Shown here in pieces: positions 43,835 through 53,275 of a DNA stretch of 59,839 nucleotides; position 1 is the stretch's first letter; each line of letters starts with the position of its first letter. Source of the DNA: JAFDZV01 sp048594725 (GTDB taxonomy: Bacteria > Bacteroidota > Ignavibacteria > OLB7); NCBI GenBank assembly GCA_048594725.1, contig JBMDXA010000250.1:1-59839 (forward strand), written 5' to 3'. Under the pieces are notes generated by a model. It worked only from the letters and a program-made list of their open reading frames with translations. It searched no databases and was not told where the DNA came from. The position numbers and the translations under genes were made by a program.

Positions 43835-44925
43835 TCGATTACCTCCTGGGGGCGATCCACATTACGAACGCTTTCACGGTACCAGCGGAGTGTCCGCTCC
43901 AATCCTTCGTGCAGGGAGATGCGCGCCTGCCAGCCGAGCGATTCCAGGCGGGAGACATCGAGCAGCTTGCGGGGGGTACCGTTCGGCTTTTCGGTGTTGT
44001 AGCGGATCTCGCCGGTATATCCGGCCAGCTCCCGGATGGTGCGGGCCAGCTCGTCGATGGAGAGATCCACGCCGGTGCCCACGTTCACCAGCTCGCCGAT
44101 ATCGCGGCTGCCGTAGCGCTCCATCAGGAAGAAGGAGGCATCGGCCAGATCATCCACATGAAGGAACTCGCGCCTTGGGGAGCCATCCCCCCACAGCTCC
44201 ACCGCATCGGCTGTGATGCCCAGCTTCGCCAGCGCATCGATCATCGTGCCGGGATTCTCCGGATCGACCGACCCGTCCAGGCCGAAGCCGAGGCTGTAGC
44301 GGGAGAGGTCATCGCGCAGCAGATCGTACTCCCGCTGGCGCAGCAGCCGGGCAAGCTCGAACTTCCGGATGAGCGTGGGGAGCACATGGGCGGTCTCCAG
44401 GTTGAAATTGTCGTTCTCGCCGTAGAGGTTCGTGGGCATCAGCGAGATATAATCGGTGCCGTACTGCTCGTTGTAATAGCGGCAGAGTTTGATGGCCGCG
44501 ATCTTGGCGATTGCATACGGCTCGTTGGTGGGCTCCAGCGCTCCGCCGAGGAGATGTTCCTCCCGCATGGGCTGCGGGGCCAGACGGGGGTAGATGCAGG
44601 AGGAGCCGAGGTTCAGCAGCTTGCGCACCCCCGCCTTGTGGGCGGCATCGATCGCGTTGAGCGCTATCGCCAGGTTGTCATGGATAAACTCCGCCTTGTA
44701 GGTGTTGTTCGCCAGAATGCCCCCCACCCTGGCGGCCGCAAGGAACACGTAGTCCGGGCGGGTCTCCTGGAAGAACCGCTCGGTCTGCTCCTGGCGCCGC
44801 AGGTCCAGCTCCGCGCGCACGCGCGTGACCGGCGCGTCATGCCCCGCGCTCCGGAGCCGGCGCACGATCGCCGAGCCCACCATGCCCCGGTGCCCCGCCA
44901 CATAGATTGTTGAGTTCAGGTCCAT
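43831..44925 (-). CDS. fcl: GDP-L-fucose synthase
   Basis: Epimerase-reductase converting GDP-4-keto-6-deoxy-D-mannose to GDP-L-fucose with NADPH. It has the NADP loop TIYVAGHRGMVGSAIVR, LLNLGSSCIYP (catalytic Ser/Cys region), and EPYAIAKIAAIKL with YxxxK. At 364 residues it is longer than E. coli Fcl (321) because of an insertion at about 210-245 (LLRDDLSRYSLGFGL). It lies next to gmd, which makes its substrate. Confidence 0.92.
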   Translation of the reverse strand: MDLNSTIYVAGHRGMVGSAIVRRLRSAGHDAPVTRVRAELDLRRQEQTERFFQETRPDYVFLAAARVGGILANNTYKAEFIHDNLAIALNAIDAAHKAGVRKLLNLGSSCIYPRLAPQPMREEHLLGGALEPTNEPYAIAKIAAIKLCRYYNEQYGTDYISLMPTNLYGENDNFNLETAHVLPTLIRKFELARLLRQREYDLLRDDLSRYSLGFGLDGSVDPENPGTMIDALAKLGITADAVELWGDGSPRREFLHVDDLADASFFLMERYGSRDIGELVNVGTGVDLSIDELARTIRELAGYTGEIRYNTEKPNGTPRKLLDVSRLESLGWQARISLHEGLERTLRWYRESVRNVDRPQEVIE

Positions 44926-44967
44926 AGAAGTTCATTCCGTCTTGCAGTACACGAGTTCCAGGCTGAG

Positions 44968-45090
44968 GAGTTCTTAGTTCTTAGTGTTTAGTTCTTAGAA
45001 AGGAGCCGAGGTATTCTCTATGAGACTCTCTTTGGGTTCTTTTCCAAGCTCTACAGCCGCCGCAGGCGGCGTCCTAAGAACCAAGCACTC
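44968..45090. repeat. Compound inverted TTAG heptamer element with GC hairpin in right arm
   Basis: Left GAGTTCTTAGTTCTTAG pairs imperfectly (14 of 17) with right CTAAGAACCAAGCACTC. The right arm carries hairpin GCCGCC-GCA-GGCGGC (45056-45070). Inner AGAAAGG and CTCTCTTTGGG recur in the element at 25475. It fills the gmd-fcl gap. Confidence 0.8.
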
Positions 45091-45092
45091 TG

Positions 45093-46109
45093 CTAGTGTT
45101 CCTTCTCCAGCTCTATCCGGCCGCTCATCTGCCGTTCCAGCAGGTCGATATCGGCGGCAACCATGATCTTCACCAGCTCCTTGAAGGTTACCTTCGGCTC
45201 CCAGCCGAGCTGCTGCCTGGCCTTGGCGGCATCGCCGATCAGCAGATCCACCTCGGCCGGACGGAAGTACTTGGAATCGATCTCCACATATTTCTCCCAG
45301 TCCAGCCCGGCCAGCGTGAATGCCTCCTCCAGAAACTCGCGGACGGTATGGGTCTCGCCGGTGGCGATCACATAGTCATCCGGGGTTTCCTGCTGCATCA
45401 TCATCCACATCGCCTCGACATAATCGGGGGCATAGCCCCAGTCGCGCTGTGCATCGAGATTGCCCAGATAGAGCTTCTTCTGGATGCCGGCCTTGATGCG
45501 GGCCACCGCGCGGGTGATCTTTCTGGTGACGAAGGTTTCGCCACGGCGGGGGCTCTCATGGTTGAAGAGGATGCCGTTGCAGACGAACATATCGTAGCTC
45601 TCGCGGTAGTTGCGGGAGATCCAGTAGGCGTACACCTTGGCGCAGCCGTACGGGGAGCGGGGATAGAACGGGGTTTCCTCGCTCTGCGGTATCTCCATCA
45701 CCTTGCCGTACATCTCGCTGGAGGATGCCTGATAGAGCTTTGTGGGGATGCCGGTCTCGCGGATCGATTCCAGCAGCCGCACCGCCCCCAGCCCGGTGAT
45801 CTCGGCGGTGTATTCCGGGATGTCGAAGGAGACACGGACATGGCTCTGGGCGCCGAGGTTGTAGATCTCGTCCGGCTGCACATCGCGCAGGATGCGGTTC
45901 AGCGAGGAGGAGTCGTTCAGATCGCCGTAGATCAGCTTCAGGCGCGCGCCCCGCTCGTGCGGGTCCTGGTAGATATGATCGATCCGTCCCGTATTGAACG
46001 AGCTGGAACGGCGGATGATGCCGTACACCTCGTACCCTTTCTCCAGGAGCAACTCGGCCAGATACGAGCCATCCTGTCCGCTGATGCCGGTGATGAGAGC
46101 TTTTTTCAT
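45093..46109 (-). CDS. gmd: GDP-mannose 4,6-dehydratase
   Basis: Extended SDR converting GDP-D-mannose to GDP-4-keto-6-deoxy-D-mannose. Diagnostic segments are ALITGISGQDGSYLAELLLE, RRSSSFNTGRIDHIY, YQASSSEMYG, SPYGCAKVYAYW (YxxxK) and FNHESPRRGETFVTRKI. The 338-residue length is normal. Product goes to the adjacent fcl for GDP-L-fucose, or could feed a GDP-perosamine branch with one of the DegT aminotransferases. Confidence 0.95.
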   Translation of the reverse strand: MKKALITGISGQDGSYLAELLLEKGYEVYGIIRRSSSFNTGRIDHIYQDPHERGARLKLIYGDLNDSSSLNRILRDVQPDEIYNLGAQSHVRVSFDIPEYTAEITGLGAVRLLESIRETGIPTKLYQASSSEMYGKVMEIPQSEETPFYPRSPYGCAKVYAYWISRNYRESYDMFVCNGILFNHESPRRGETFVTRKITRAVARIKAGIQKKLYLGNLDAQRDWGYAPDYVEAMWMMMQQETPDDYVIATGETHTVREFLEEAFTLAGLDWEKYVEIDSKYFRPAEVDLLIGDAAKARQQLGWEPKVTFKELVKIMVAADIDLLERQMSGRIELEKEH

Positions 46110-46117
46110 ATGTACAA

Positions 46118-46172
46118 GGTCAGTAGTCCGTTCGCGGGCTCAAGCCCGCTGTCAGTAGTCCGTGGCAACGGA
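46118..46172. repeat. GTCAGTA/GTCCGTG heptamers around a GC hairpin
   Basis: GTCAGTAGTCCGTT, hairpin GCGGGCT-CA-AGCCCGC (46134-46149), then GTCAGTAGTCCGTGGCAACG. It starts 9 bases upstream of the gmd start codon. A TAGTAG-rich stretch follows to about 46195. Confidence 0.8.
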
Positions 46173-46371
46173 GTTAGTAGATAGTAGTTACGTACCTGGG
46201 AGAACGTTTCCTGCGATCCCCGGTACCCTTCGCACGGAGTTTGACTCCGCGGCAGCACAGCGCAGAATGCCAGAAAACCTGTCCGGAAGTACCCAGTAGC
46301 AACGAGAGGAGCGTTTCGAACCATCCTTCCGGCTCCGGCCCCGGGCTCCCGGACGCCAGACGTCTTCCTGG

Positions 46372-47403
46372 TCAGTCTTCGATCGCCAGCCGTATATCCC
46401 TGGTCTTTCCGTACCAGCGCACGGTTTCGCGGAGCCCCTCCTGGAACGGGGTTGCGGCAGACCAGCCGAGTTCGTTTTCGATTTTCGACGGATCGATGGC
46501 ATAGCGGGCATCGTGTCCGGGACGGTCGGTGACGAAGGTGATAAGGCTTTTGTAGCCCCCCTGCGGTCCCCCGCCGATCTCCTCGTCCAGCAGCGTGCAG
46601 ATGCTCCGCACCAGATCGATATTGCGCCATTCGTTCCGTCCGCCGATCACGTACGACTCGCCGCTCCGGCCGCCGGTGAACACCATATCGATGGCCTCGC
46701 AGTGATCGATCACATACAACCAGTCGCGCACGTTGACCCCCTGGCCGTACACCGGGATCGGTTCGCCGCGCAGCGCCGTTGCTATCACCGTGGGGATGAG
46801 CTTTTCGCGATGCTGGCGCGGGCCGTAGTTGTTGGAGCAGTTGGTCATCACCACATTCATCCCGTAGGTATGATGCCAGGCGCGCACCAGGTGATCGCTC
46901 CCCGCCTTGGATGCGGAGTAGGGGCTGTTGGGCGCGTACTGGGTGGTCTCGGAGAACGCCCCGCTCTCGCCGAGCGAGCCGTACACCTCATCGGTGGAGA
47001 CATGGAGGAACCGCTTCCGGTCATCCCGTCCCCAGATCTGCCGCGCCTCTTCCAGCAGGTTGAACGTCCCCACAACATTGGTGAGCACGAACTGCTCCGG
47101 CCCCCGGATGCTGTTATCCACGTGCGACTCGGCCGCCAGATGGAAGATCCCGTCCGGGTTCAGCTCGCGCAGGGCCGCGCGCACCGCATCGCGATCGGTG
47201 ATATCCAGCCGGATGAACCGGTAGCGGGGCTCATCCTCCAGACCGGCAAGGTTCTCCTGGTTGGCGGCGTAGGTAAGGGAGTCGAAATTGATCACCTCCC
47301 ATTCCGGATGCTTCCGGAGCAGATAATGAATCAGGTTCGACCCGATGAACCCGCAGCCACCGGTCACCACCACTCTGGTTGTCGTGTTGTCGGAAGTAGC
47401 CAT
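46372..47403 (-). CDS. rfbB: dTDP-glucose 4,6-dehydratase
   Basis: RmlB-type SDR making dTDP-4-keto-6-deoxy-glucose. It has VVVTGGCGFIGSNLIHYLLR, VINFDSLTYAANQENL, FLHVSTDEVYGSLG, YSASKAGSDHLVRA (YxxxK) and NCSNNYGPRQHREKLIP. I use the ATG at 47401-47403; a TTG four codons upstream is possible. About 343 residues, as expected. No rmlA, rmlC or rmlD is seen in the window, so the product probably serves an amino or other 6-deoxy sugar. Confidence 0.95.
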   Translation of the reverse strand: MATSDNTTTRVVVTGGCGFIGSNLIHYLLRKHPEWEVINFDSLTYAANQENLAGLEDEPRYRFIRLDITDRDAVRAALRELNPDGIFHLAAESHVDNSIRGPEQFVLTNVVGTFNLLEEARQIWGRDDRKRFLHVSTDEVYGSLGESGAFSETTQYAPNSPYSASKAGSDHLVRAWHHTYGMNVVMTNCSNNYGPRQHREKLIPTVIATALRGEPIPVYGQGVNVRDWLYVIDHCEAIDMVFTGGRSGESYVIGGRNEWRNIDLVRSICTLLDEEIGGGPQGGYKSLITFVTDRPGHDARYAIDPSKIENELGWSAATPFQEGLRETVRWYGKTRDIRLAIED

Positions 47404-47740
47404 AGCGCTCGGCAATCCGTTCAGGTCACGGAAAGCCGTGGTTAGTTAGTAGATAATAGTTAGCAGTTCCTGCAAGAAGAGAACAAGAAGAGAAGAGGAA
47501 CGACTATCGTATTCCATCCCGATCTTCTCTCGCTCTTCCCACTCGCAACTCCGCCCCCCGCACTTGCCCACACACTTGCAGCCCCCACACTTCCTCTCTC
47601 CTCCCCAACCCGTCAATCACAAAATCCCCTTTCCCCAATCGCCAATCCCTCTCTTCCCCCAATCGAAAATCCAAAATCGCAAATCGAAAATCCCCTCTCC
47701 TTCCCCCAATCGAAAATCCAAAATCCAAAATCGAAAATCC
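47404..47740. other. Intergenic region between rfbB and the C4-epimerase gene
   Basis: Begins with a few TTAG-like units (TTAGTTAGTAGATAATAG), then a purine-rich AAGAAGAGAAC stretch and a C-rich tract, and ends with the ATCGAAA array described separately. No gene or promoter is evident. Confidence 0.5.
47660..47740. repeat. ATCGAAA heptamer tandem array with C-rich linkers
   Basis: Two blocks starting at 47660 and 47708, 48 bases apart, separated by CCCCTCTCCTTCCCCC, as in the array at 17925-18146. The array ends flush with the stop codon of the C4-epimerase gene. Confidence 0.85.
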
Positions 47741-48697
47741 CTACACCCCCAGGCTCTTCTCCGCTCCCTGCATCGAATACCAGTCGGCGGTGCGGCGCAC
47801 CCCCTCGGCGAACTGTATCCGGGCGCGGTAGCCGGTGGCCTTTTCGAACTTGTCGACGGCGGCGTAGGAATGCTGCACATCTCCCAGCTTCGGCTCGCCG
47901 TAGATCGGCTCGATCTGCGTTCCGAGCGCATCGTTCAGCGCGGCAACCAGCTCGTTGAGCGTGGTACGGCCTCCGCACGCCACGTTGAACACCTCGCCGG
48001 CCACGCCGCTCTCCACGGTGGCGGCGGTGATATTGGCCTGCACCACATTATCGATATAGGTGAAGTCGCGCGACTGCTCGCCGTTGCCGTAGATGGTGGG
48101 ACGATCGCCACGGCGCATCATCTCGATGAACTTCGGGATCACCGCCGAGTACTGGCTGTTGGGGTCCTGGCGCGGGCCGAACACATTGAAGTAGCGGAGC
48201 GTCACCGCCTCCAGCCCGTACAGCTGGAAGAAGACCCGGCAGTAATACTCGCCGGTGATCTTGGAGACCGCATACGGTGAGAGGGGCGCGGGGGTGATGC
48301 CCTCATGCTTCGGCAGCACATCGGTATTGCCGTAGACCGAGGAGCTTCCGGCGAAGACCACCCTTCTGACGCCGGCATCGCGCGCGGCCTGGAGGATGTT
48401 CATCGTGCCGTTGGTTCCCACCTCATGAGTAGTGATGGGGTCCTTGATGGAACGGGGAACCGAGGGGAGCGCGGCCTGATGGAAGACCACATCGGCGGCA
48501 TCCACCGCATCGCGCACGATATGATAGGAGCGGATATCCCCTTCGATCATCTCGATACGATCGGCGATATCCTGTACGTTCTCCCGCTTGCCGGTGGAGA
48601 AGTTGTCGAGCACACGCACGTCGTCCCCGCGATCCAGGAGTGCGCGCACGAGGTTGGTTCCGATAAATCCGGCGCCGCCGGTGACCAGGCACTTCAT
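47741..48697 (-). CDS. UDP-sugar C4-epimerase-like SDR (WbpP/GalE group)
   Basis: Extended SDR starting MKCLVTGGAGFIGTNLVRAL at the ATG 48695-48697; the longer frame upstream is not family-like. It has VVFAGSSSVYGNTDVLP, SPYAVSKITGEYY (YxxxK) and LRYFNVFGPRQDPNSQYSAV, the last typical of UDP-GlcNAc/GalNAc 4-epimerases such as WbpP/TviC. About 318 residues. Probably interconverts gluco and galacto N-acetyl sugars for the polymer. Its stop codon touches the ATCGAAA array. Confidence 0.88.
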   Translation of the reverse strand: MKCLVTGGAGFIGTNLVRALLDRGDDVRVLDNFSTGKRENVQDIADRIEMIEGDIRSYHIVRDAVDAADVVFHQAALPSVPRSIKDPITTHEVGTNGTMNILQAARDAGVRRVVFAGSSSVYGNTDVLPKHEGITPAPLSPYAVSKITGEYYCRVFFQLYGLEAVTLRYFNVFGPRQDPNSQYSAVIPKFIEMMRRGDRPTIYGNGEQSRDFTYIDNVVQANITAATVESGVAGEVFNVACGGRTTLNELVAALNDALGTQIEPIYGEPKLGDVQHSYAAVDKFEKATGYRARIQFAEGVRRTADWYSMQGAEKSLGV

Positions 48698-48790
48698 ACG
48701 CAGATAAGGTTGTGCGCGACGAGGGCGTACCGGTTGCTGCCGGCCGCCCCGCATTTCACGCTGATGGATTGATAAGACAGGGGCGTCGCG

Positions 48791-49906
48791 CTAGGCCACC
48801 GGAACGGCAACAAGCTGCCTGATTGCCTCGGCGGTATAACGGATCATTTCTTCGGTGAGTTCCGGATACATCGGCAGAGAGAGAATCTCGCTCATCTGGC
48901 CGTTAGCCACGGGGAAATCCTCGGTCTTGTGGCCGAGGTGGCTGTATGCTTCCAGGGAAGGGAGTGAAATGGGATAGTGGATCGCGGTAGCGATGCCGCG
49001 CTCGGCGAGACCCTTCTGGAGGTTCTCGCGGTCGTTGACGCGGATCACATACAGATGAAAGACGGGAACCGAATACTCGGCGATGGCCGGGGTAACCACG
49101 CCGTCGATATCGGCGAGAAGTTCGGTGAACAGAGCGGCATTGCGGCGGCGGGCCTCGCTCCAGGCATCAAGGTGCTTCAGCTTCACCGAGAGCACGGCGG
49201 CCTGAAGTCCGTCCAGACGGCTGTTGCGCCCTTCCATGACATGGTGATATTTCACCAGGCTGCCGTGGTTGGCGTAGGTGCGGGCGATACGGGCGGCATC
49301 CTCGCTCTTGAAGACGATGGCACCGCCGTCGCCGTAGGCGCCGAGGTTCTTTCCGGGATAGAAGCTGAAGGTGCCGGCATCGCCGATGGAGCCTACCATG
49401 CGCCCCTTGTAGAGCGCGCCGTGCGCCTGGGAGGTATCCTCCACCACCACCAGGTTGTGCTCGCGCGCAACCTCCATGATCGGGTCCATATCGGCGGGCT
49501 GGCCGTACAGGTGCACCGGGATCACCGCGCGGGTGCGCGGGGTGATCTTGCGGCGGAGATCCTCGACATCCAGCGTGTAGTACTCGGGATGGGAATCGGC
49601 GAACACGACGGTGGCGCCGGCGGAGGTCACGGCCTCGGCGCTGGCGATGAAGCTGTTGGCCGGGACGATCACCTCATCCCCGGCACCGATGCCGAGGGCG
49701 CGGAGCGCGATCTCGATGGCCTCGGTGCCGTTGGCGACCGAAACGCAGTAGGGGGAGCCGAGGTAGGATGCGAACTCCTCCTCGAAGGCGGCCACGGCCT
49801 TGCCGCCGATAAATGCGGTGTTGGAGATGATCTCGGCAACAGCCGGGTCCATTTCCGATTTGATCGAGAGATACTGGGCCTTCAGATCAACGAAAGGTAC
49901 GTTCAT
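48791..49906 (-). CDS. DegT/DnrJ/EryC1-type sugar aminotransferase (2 of 3)
   Basis: PLP-dependent sugar transaminase of 371 residues. It starts MNVPFVDLKAQYLSIKSEMD and has VANGTEAIEIALRALGIG, VVVEDTSQAHGALYKGR and the PLP lysine in FYPGKNLGAYGDGG. It resembles the WbpE/WlbC-like group that aminates 3-keto sugars, which would fit the Gfo/Idh dehydrogenase encoded at 10536. It is the first gene after a 340-base gap with a possible promoter. Confidence 0.9.
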   Translation of the reverse strand: MNVPFVDLKAQYLSIKSEMDPAVAEIISNTAFIGGKAVAAFEEEFASYLGSPYCVSVANGTEAIEIALRALGIGAGDEVIVPANSFIASAEAVTSAGATVVFADSHPEYYTLDVEDLRRKITPRTRAVIPVHLYGQPADMDPIMEVAREHNLVVVEDTSQAHGALYKGRMVGSIGDAGTFSFYPGKNLGAYGDGGAIVFKSEDAARIARTYANHGSLVKYHHVMEGRNSRLDGLQAAVLSVKLKHLDAWSEARRRNAALFTELLADIDGVVTPAIAEYSVPVFHLYVIRVNDRENLQKGLAERGIATAIHYPISLPSLEAYSHLGHKTEDFPVANGQMSEILSLPMYPELTEEMIRYTAEAIRQLVAVPVA

Positions 49907-50248
49907 AGGAAAATCGTCTTTGACTTAATGAAGCTCCACACATCAACATCCGCGTCAGTGCCCGTGGGCCCCCCCGCTATACTGCACAATCCGCCAAAGA
50001 TAGCAGATAACAGCCGAACCGTACTATCTACTTTCTGTAAGCGTCGCGTAACAGATACCGAAGTGCCGAAGAGCCCGGTGCGGGCCGGAGGAGTCCGGCA
50101 CCTCCGGGAGCCGAAATTCCCGCCCGGACATTCCGTCTGCGGCTCCGATTCCCTCTACCACCGATCCCGCATTCTTCGCGAGAGCGGATTTCCCGTCAGC
50201 CGGACCGATCGCCGGTGCCGCTATGGATCCCCTGGTAGGGGTTCACCG
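49907..50248. other. Intergenic region with possible promoter
   Basis: About 340 bases between the GT-C gene and the aminotransferase gene. Holds the TATCTTTG site noted separately and a small hairpin CCCCT-GGT-AGGGG (50229-50241) just past the GT-C stop. No coding frame looks real. Confidence 0.45.
49995..50002 (-). promoter_or_regulatory. Possible -7 element (TATCTTTG)
   Basis: Matches the Bacteroidetes TANNTTTG consensus about 90 bases upstream of the aminotransferase start. A clear -33 TTTG is not present, so this is tentative. Confidence 0.3.
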
Positions 50249-51742
50249 CTATCTGTTATCCACCCCCCTGCGTCCCAGCGTCCAGGGGCTCCCCACGGCG
50301 GGGGTGGGACGAGAACCCACCACGGACCGTCCCCGGTGAGAGCGCATCAGGGAACTCCGGAGCATGAACGCGGCACAGCCGGCGCCGGCCAGCACGGCAT
50401 AGAAGGGGACGATCGGGAGTTTGAACCGCATCCAGCCGGCGGCCCCGATCAGCGCCGAGTAGAGGATGATAAACCCGACCAGCGCCAGAAACTTCGGCTC
50501 CCGCAGGCGGCGCCCCAGCGTGATAACCCCGACGATCAGAAAACCGTACTGGAGCAGATGCACCAGCGAATTCAGCCCCAGTATCCCCATTTCAACCGGG
50601 TTTTTCTCCCGCAGCATCGTCCCCACACCCCCTATCACCCCATGCATGGCGGCCGCATCCTTGATATCGGTGGTACCGGTTTCCAGCCCCAGCAGCAGAC
50701 CGTAGCTGCCGCTGCCGGTATTGGCGTACATCTGCCCCATCCCGTAGAGAGTGGCAAGCAAGAACCAGTCGGGGTGCGCCAGCAGATAGTCCCTTGCCGG
50801 AACGCTCAGCTTCTGATGCTGCACATACGTGTTGTTCCGGGCCGGATCCAGCTCCCGCGTGTCGAAGCCGGTCTCATGATAGATGCTCTCGGCGGCCTCC
50901 TCCCCGCTGATGGAGGAACGGAGCGATTCGGTGGGAACCGCATACAGATAGAAGAGATTGAGCGGGCCGGAGGAGGAGAGACCGGCAACGCCGAACTCCG
51001 TATGGTTCCGGTAGATCCAGGGGGCAAGGAGCGCGCAGAAGAGGATGGCCGTAGCGGCAACGGTGCCGAGCGCGGCGGCCGGGCGCTTCCGGTAGAACCA
51101 GAGAACGCCGAGAAGATACAGGGGGAGGAAGTAGAGTGCGATGGGACGTGTCAGAGCCGCCAGCCCCAGCAGCCCCCCCGCCCACAGATGGAAGCGGAAG
51201 GAATGGCGCCGGTTCTCCTCCTGGAACGCCCGGATGACAGCCAGGGCGGCCGCCAGCAGGAAGAAGGTGAAGAGCGTATCGCTCATCAGCATATTGACGT
51301 TCAGGATCGAGGTGGGGTCGATGGCATAGAAGAATGCCGCCAGCAATCCCCCTTCCCGGCCGATCATCCGCCGGGCGAGCAGATAACAGAGATAGCAGAC
51401 CGCCACATCCAGAAAGATCTGCGAGAGGATAGCCACCCACGGATGCGCCCCGAACAGCGAGTACCAGCCCGCCACGTAACAGAGATATCCCGGCGTCCGG
51501 ATCGGCTCGGCCTGGAAACTCCCGGTCTCCGCCAGATGGAGCGCGAGTTTATGGTAGAGCCCGGCATCGCTCTTCAGCAGGACGTTATTCGCCACATCGG
51601 GGTGCCACGACCCGACGCTCAGAAAAAGCGCCGCCCGCAGCAGGAGTGCAAGCGCAAGGATGTGACCCGGCCGGAGCACCGCTAACAGATGCCGCGCCTG
51701 AGTCTTCCAGGGCTCTCTGGACCGAGTTCCCGGTAGATTCAT
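50249..51742 (-). CDS. GT-C membrane glycosyltransferase (GT39/ArnT-like)
   Basis: 497 residues with about ten to twelve hydrophobic segments and a first periplasmic loop containing SDAGLYHKLALHLAETGSF, where the Asp of the GT-C acidic motif lies, then RTPGYLCYVAGWYSLFGAHP. Such enzymes use polyprenyl-phosphate sugars on the periplasmic face to decorate lipid A, proteins or glycans. The C-terminal 30 residues (SVVGSRPTPAVGSPW onward) look like translated repeat-like sequence. It is the second gene from the tRNA end of the cluster. Confidence 0.82.
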   Translation of the reverse strand: MNLPGTRSREPWKTQARHLLAVLRPGHILALALLLRAALFLSVGSWHPDVANNVLLKSDAGLYHKLALHLAETGSFQAEPIRTPGYLCYVAGWYSLFGAHPWVAILSQIFLDVAVCYLCYLLARRMIGREGGLLAAFFYAIDPTSILNVNMLMSDTLFTFFLLAAALAVIRAFQEENRRHSFRFHLWAGGLLGLAALTRPIALYFLPLYLLGVLWFYRKRPAAALGTVAATAILFCALLAPWIYRNHTEFGVAGLSSSGPLNLFYLYAVPTESLRSSISGEEAAESIYHETGFDTRELDPARNNTYVQHQKLSVPARDYLLAHPDWFLLATLYGMGQMYANTGSGSYGLLLGLETGTTDIKDAAAMHGVIGGVGTMLREKNPVEMGILGLNSLVHLLQYGFLIVGVITLGRRLREPKFLALVGFIILYSALIGAAGWMRFKLPIVPFYAVLAGAGCAAFMLRSSLMRSHRGRSVVGSRPTPAVGSPWTLGRRGVDNR

Positions 51743-51847
51743 CGTGATTGGACCTCCAGCGCCGTACTACCGGCGCTTCCCCACGAACGCCCGGACCAGG
51801 GAGCTCATGGGATGATGTTGGGTTCCTCGCCGTTTACGGTACGGCTA

Positions 51848-53017
51848 CTAGACCGTTATTCCGCAGAATTCCGCGATCGACTCCGCCACGAAGTCGATCT
51901 GCTCATCGGAAAGCTCGGGATAGACCGGGAGCGCCAGCACTTCGGCCGAGGCCGCTTCGGCGGCGGGGAAGGCCCCCTCCTGGTATCCGAGATCCTGAAA
52001 ACATTCCTGGAGATGGAAGGGAACGGGGTAATAGACCTCGTTGCCGATCTTCCGGTCCGTCAGCCAGGCACGCAGCTCGTCGCGGCGGCCGGCACGGATC
52101 ACATACTGGTTGAAGATATGATAATCGGAGATGCCGCTCTCCTGGTAGACCGCCTTCGGCGTGCGAATCGCTCTCCCCTCCGCCAGCCCGCCCCCTTCCC
52201 CATCGGTCAGGCCGAGGTTACGGAACAGCTCGTTGTAGCGCCCGGCATTCCGGCGGCGCTTCCGGCTCCATCCCTCCAGATGGGGGAGTTTCACATTCAG
52301 CACGGCTGCCTGAATCTCATCCAGGCGGAAGTTCCCCCCCACCACCGAGTGGTAGTAGCGGCGCTCCCCGCCATGCACCCGCATGATCCGCATCCGCTCG
52401 TACAGTTCAGTATCGTTCGTCGTCACCAGGCCGCCGTCGCCGTAGGCGCCCAGGTTCTTGGAGGGGAAGAAGCTGAAGCAGCCGGCGGTGCCGATGCTTC
52501 CCAGGGAGCGCCCATCCTTGTAGCGCGCGCCGATCGACTGGGCCGCATCCTCCACAACCGCCACGCCATGCTCCGCCGAGAGCGCCATCAGCGGTTCCAT
52601 ATCCGCGCTCTGCCCGTACAGATGCACCGGCACGATCGCCTTCGTCCTGGCGGTGACGGCGCCGCGCGCGGCATCCGGATCGATGTTGTAGGTACCCGGA
52701 TCGATATCGACGAACACCGGACGCGCCCCCAGACGGCTGACCACGCCCGCGGTGGCGAAGAAGCTGAAGGTGGGGACTATCACCTCGTCGCCGGGTCCCA
52801 CGCCGAGCGCCATCAGCGCCAGCAGCAGGGCATCGGTGCCGGAGCTTACCCCCAGCGCATGCTTCACGCCGAGATATTCCTCCATCGCACGTTCCAGGCG
52901 CGTTACCTCGGGTCCGAGGATGAAATACTGGCTTTCGGACACGCGGAGAACCGCCTCGTCGAGCTCGGTTTTGAGCGTTGCGTACTGTGCTTTAAGATCG
53001 AGTAAGGGAACTGTCAT
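51848..53017 (-). CDS. DegT/DnrJ/EryC1-type sugar aminotransferase (3 of 3)
   Basis: PLP-dependent transaminase from the ATG at 53015-53017 (MTVPLLDLKAQYATLKTEL). It has VSSGTDALLLALMALGVG, VVEDAAQSIGARYKDGR and the PLP lysine in FFPSKNLGAYGDGG. About 389 residues. It is the outermost gene of the minus-strand cluster next to the tRNA. With two other DegT enzymes in the locus, at least two or three distinct amino sugars are likely. Confidence 0.9.
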   Translation of the reverse strand: MTVPLLDLKAQYATLKTELDEAVLRVSESQYFILGPEVTRLERAMEEYLGVKHALGVSSGTDALLLALMALGVGPGDEVIVPTFSFFATAGVVSRLGARPVFVDIDPGTYNIDPDAARGAVTARTKAIVPVHLYGQSADMEPLMALSAEHGVAVVEDAAQSIGARYKDGRSLGSIGTAGCFSFFPSKNLGAYGDGGLVTTNDTELYERMRIMRVHGGERRYYHSVVGGNFRLDEIQAAVLNVKLPHLEGWSRKRRRNAGRYNELFRNLGLTDGEGGGLAEGRAIRTPKAVYQESGISDYHIFNQYVIRAGRRDELRAWLTDRKIGNEVYYPVPFHLQECFQDLGYQEGAFPAAEAASAEVLALPVYPELSDEQIDFVAESIAEFCGITV

Positions 53018-53275
53018 CGGGAGAACAATGCCGGAATAGTGCCGCCTGGACGGCCTGAGAGTTGGGAGGGGTGCATCTGTAACGCGCACCGGACGGAGTG
53101 ACGCGCGGCAATATACGGAGGACGGGGAAATGAGACGATCCCGGGGGGTATGTTAGTGGGCGGGCCGGTATTTCTTTCAGGGGGAGCACGCGGGCTGTGT
53201 CTGTGCTGTAACGGCAACGGGAAACTGGCTGCCCTCCACCGACCGTCGCACCAGGAATCGGCTCTCCTCCCCTTT

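Noticed and set aside
48977..51685. 902-codon plus-strand open frame
   Set aside because: Spans two oppositely oriented real genes and the gap between them; shadow of GC-rich coding DNA.
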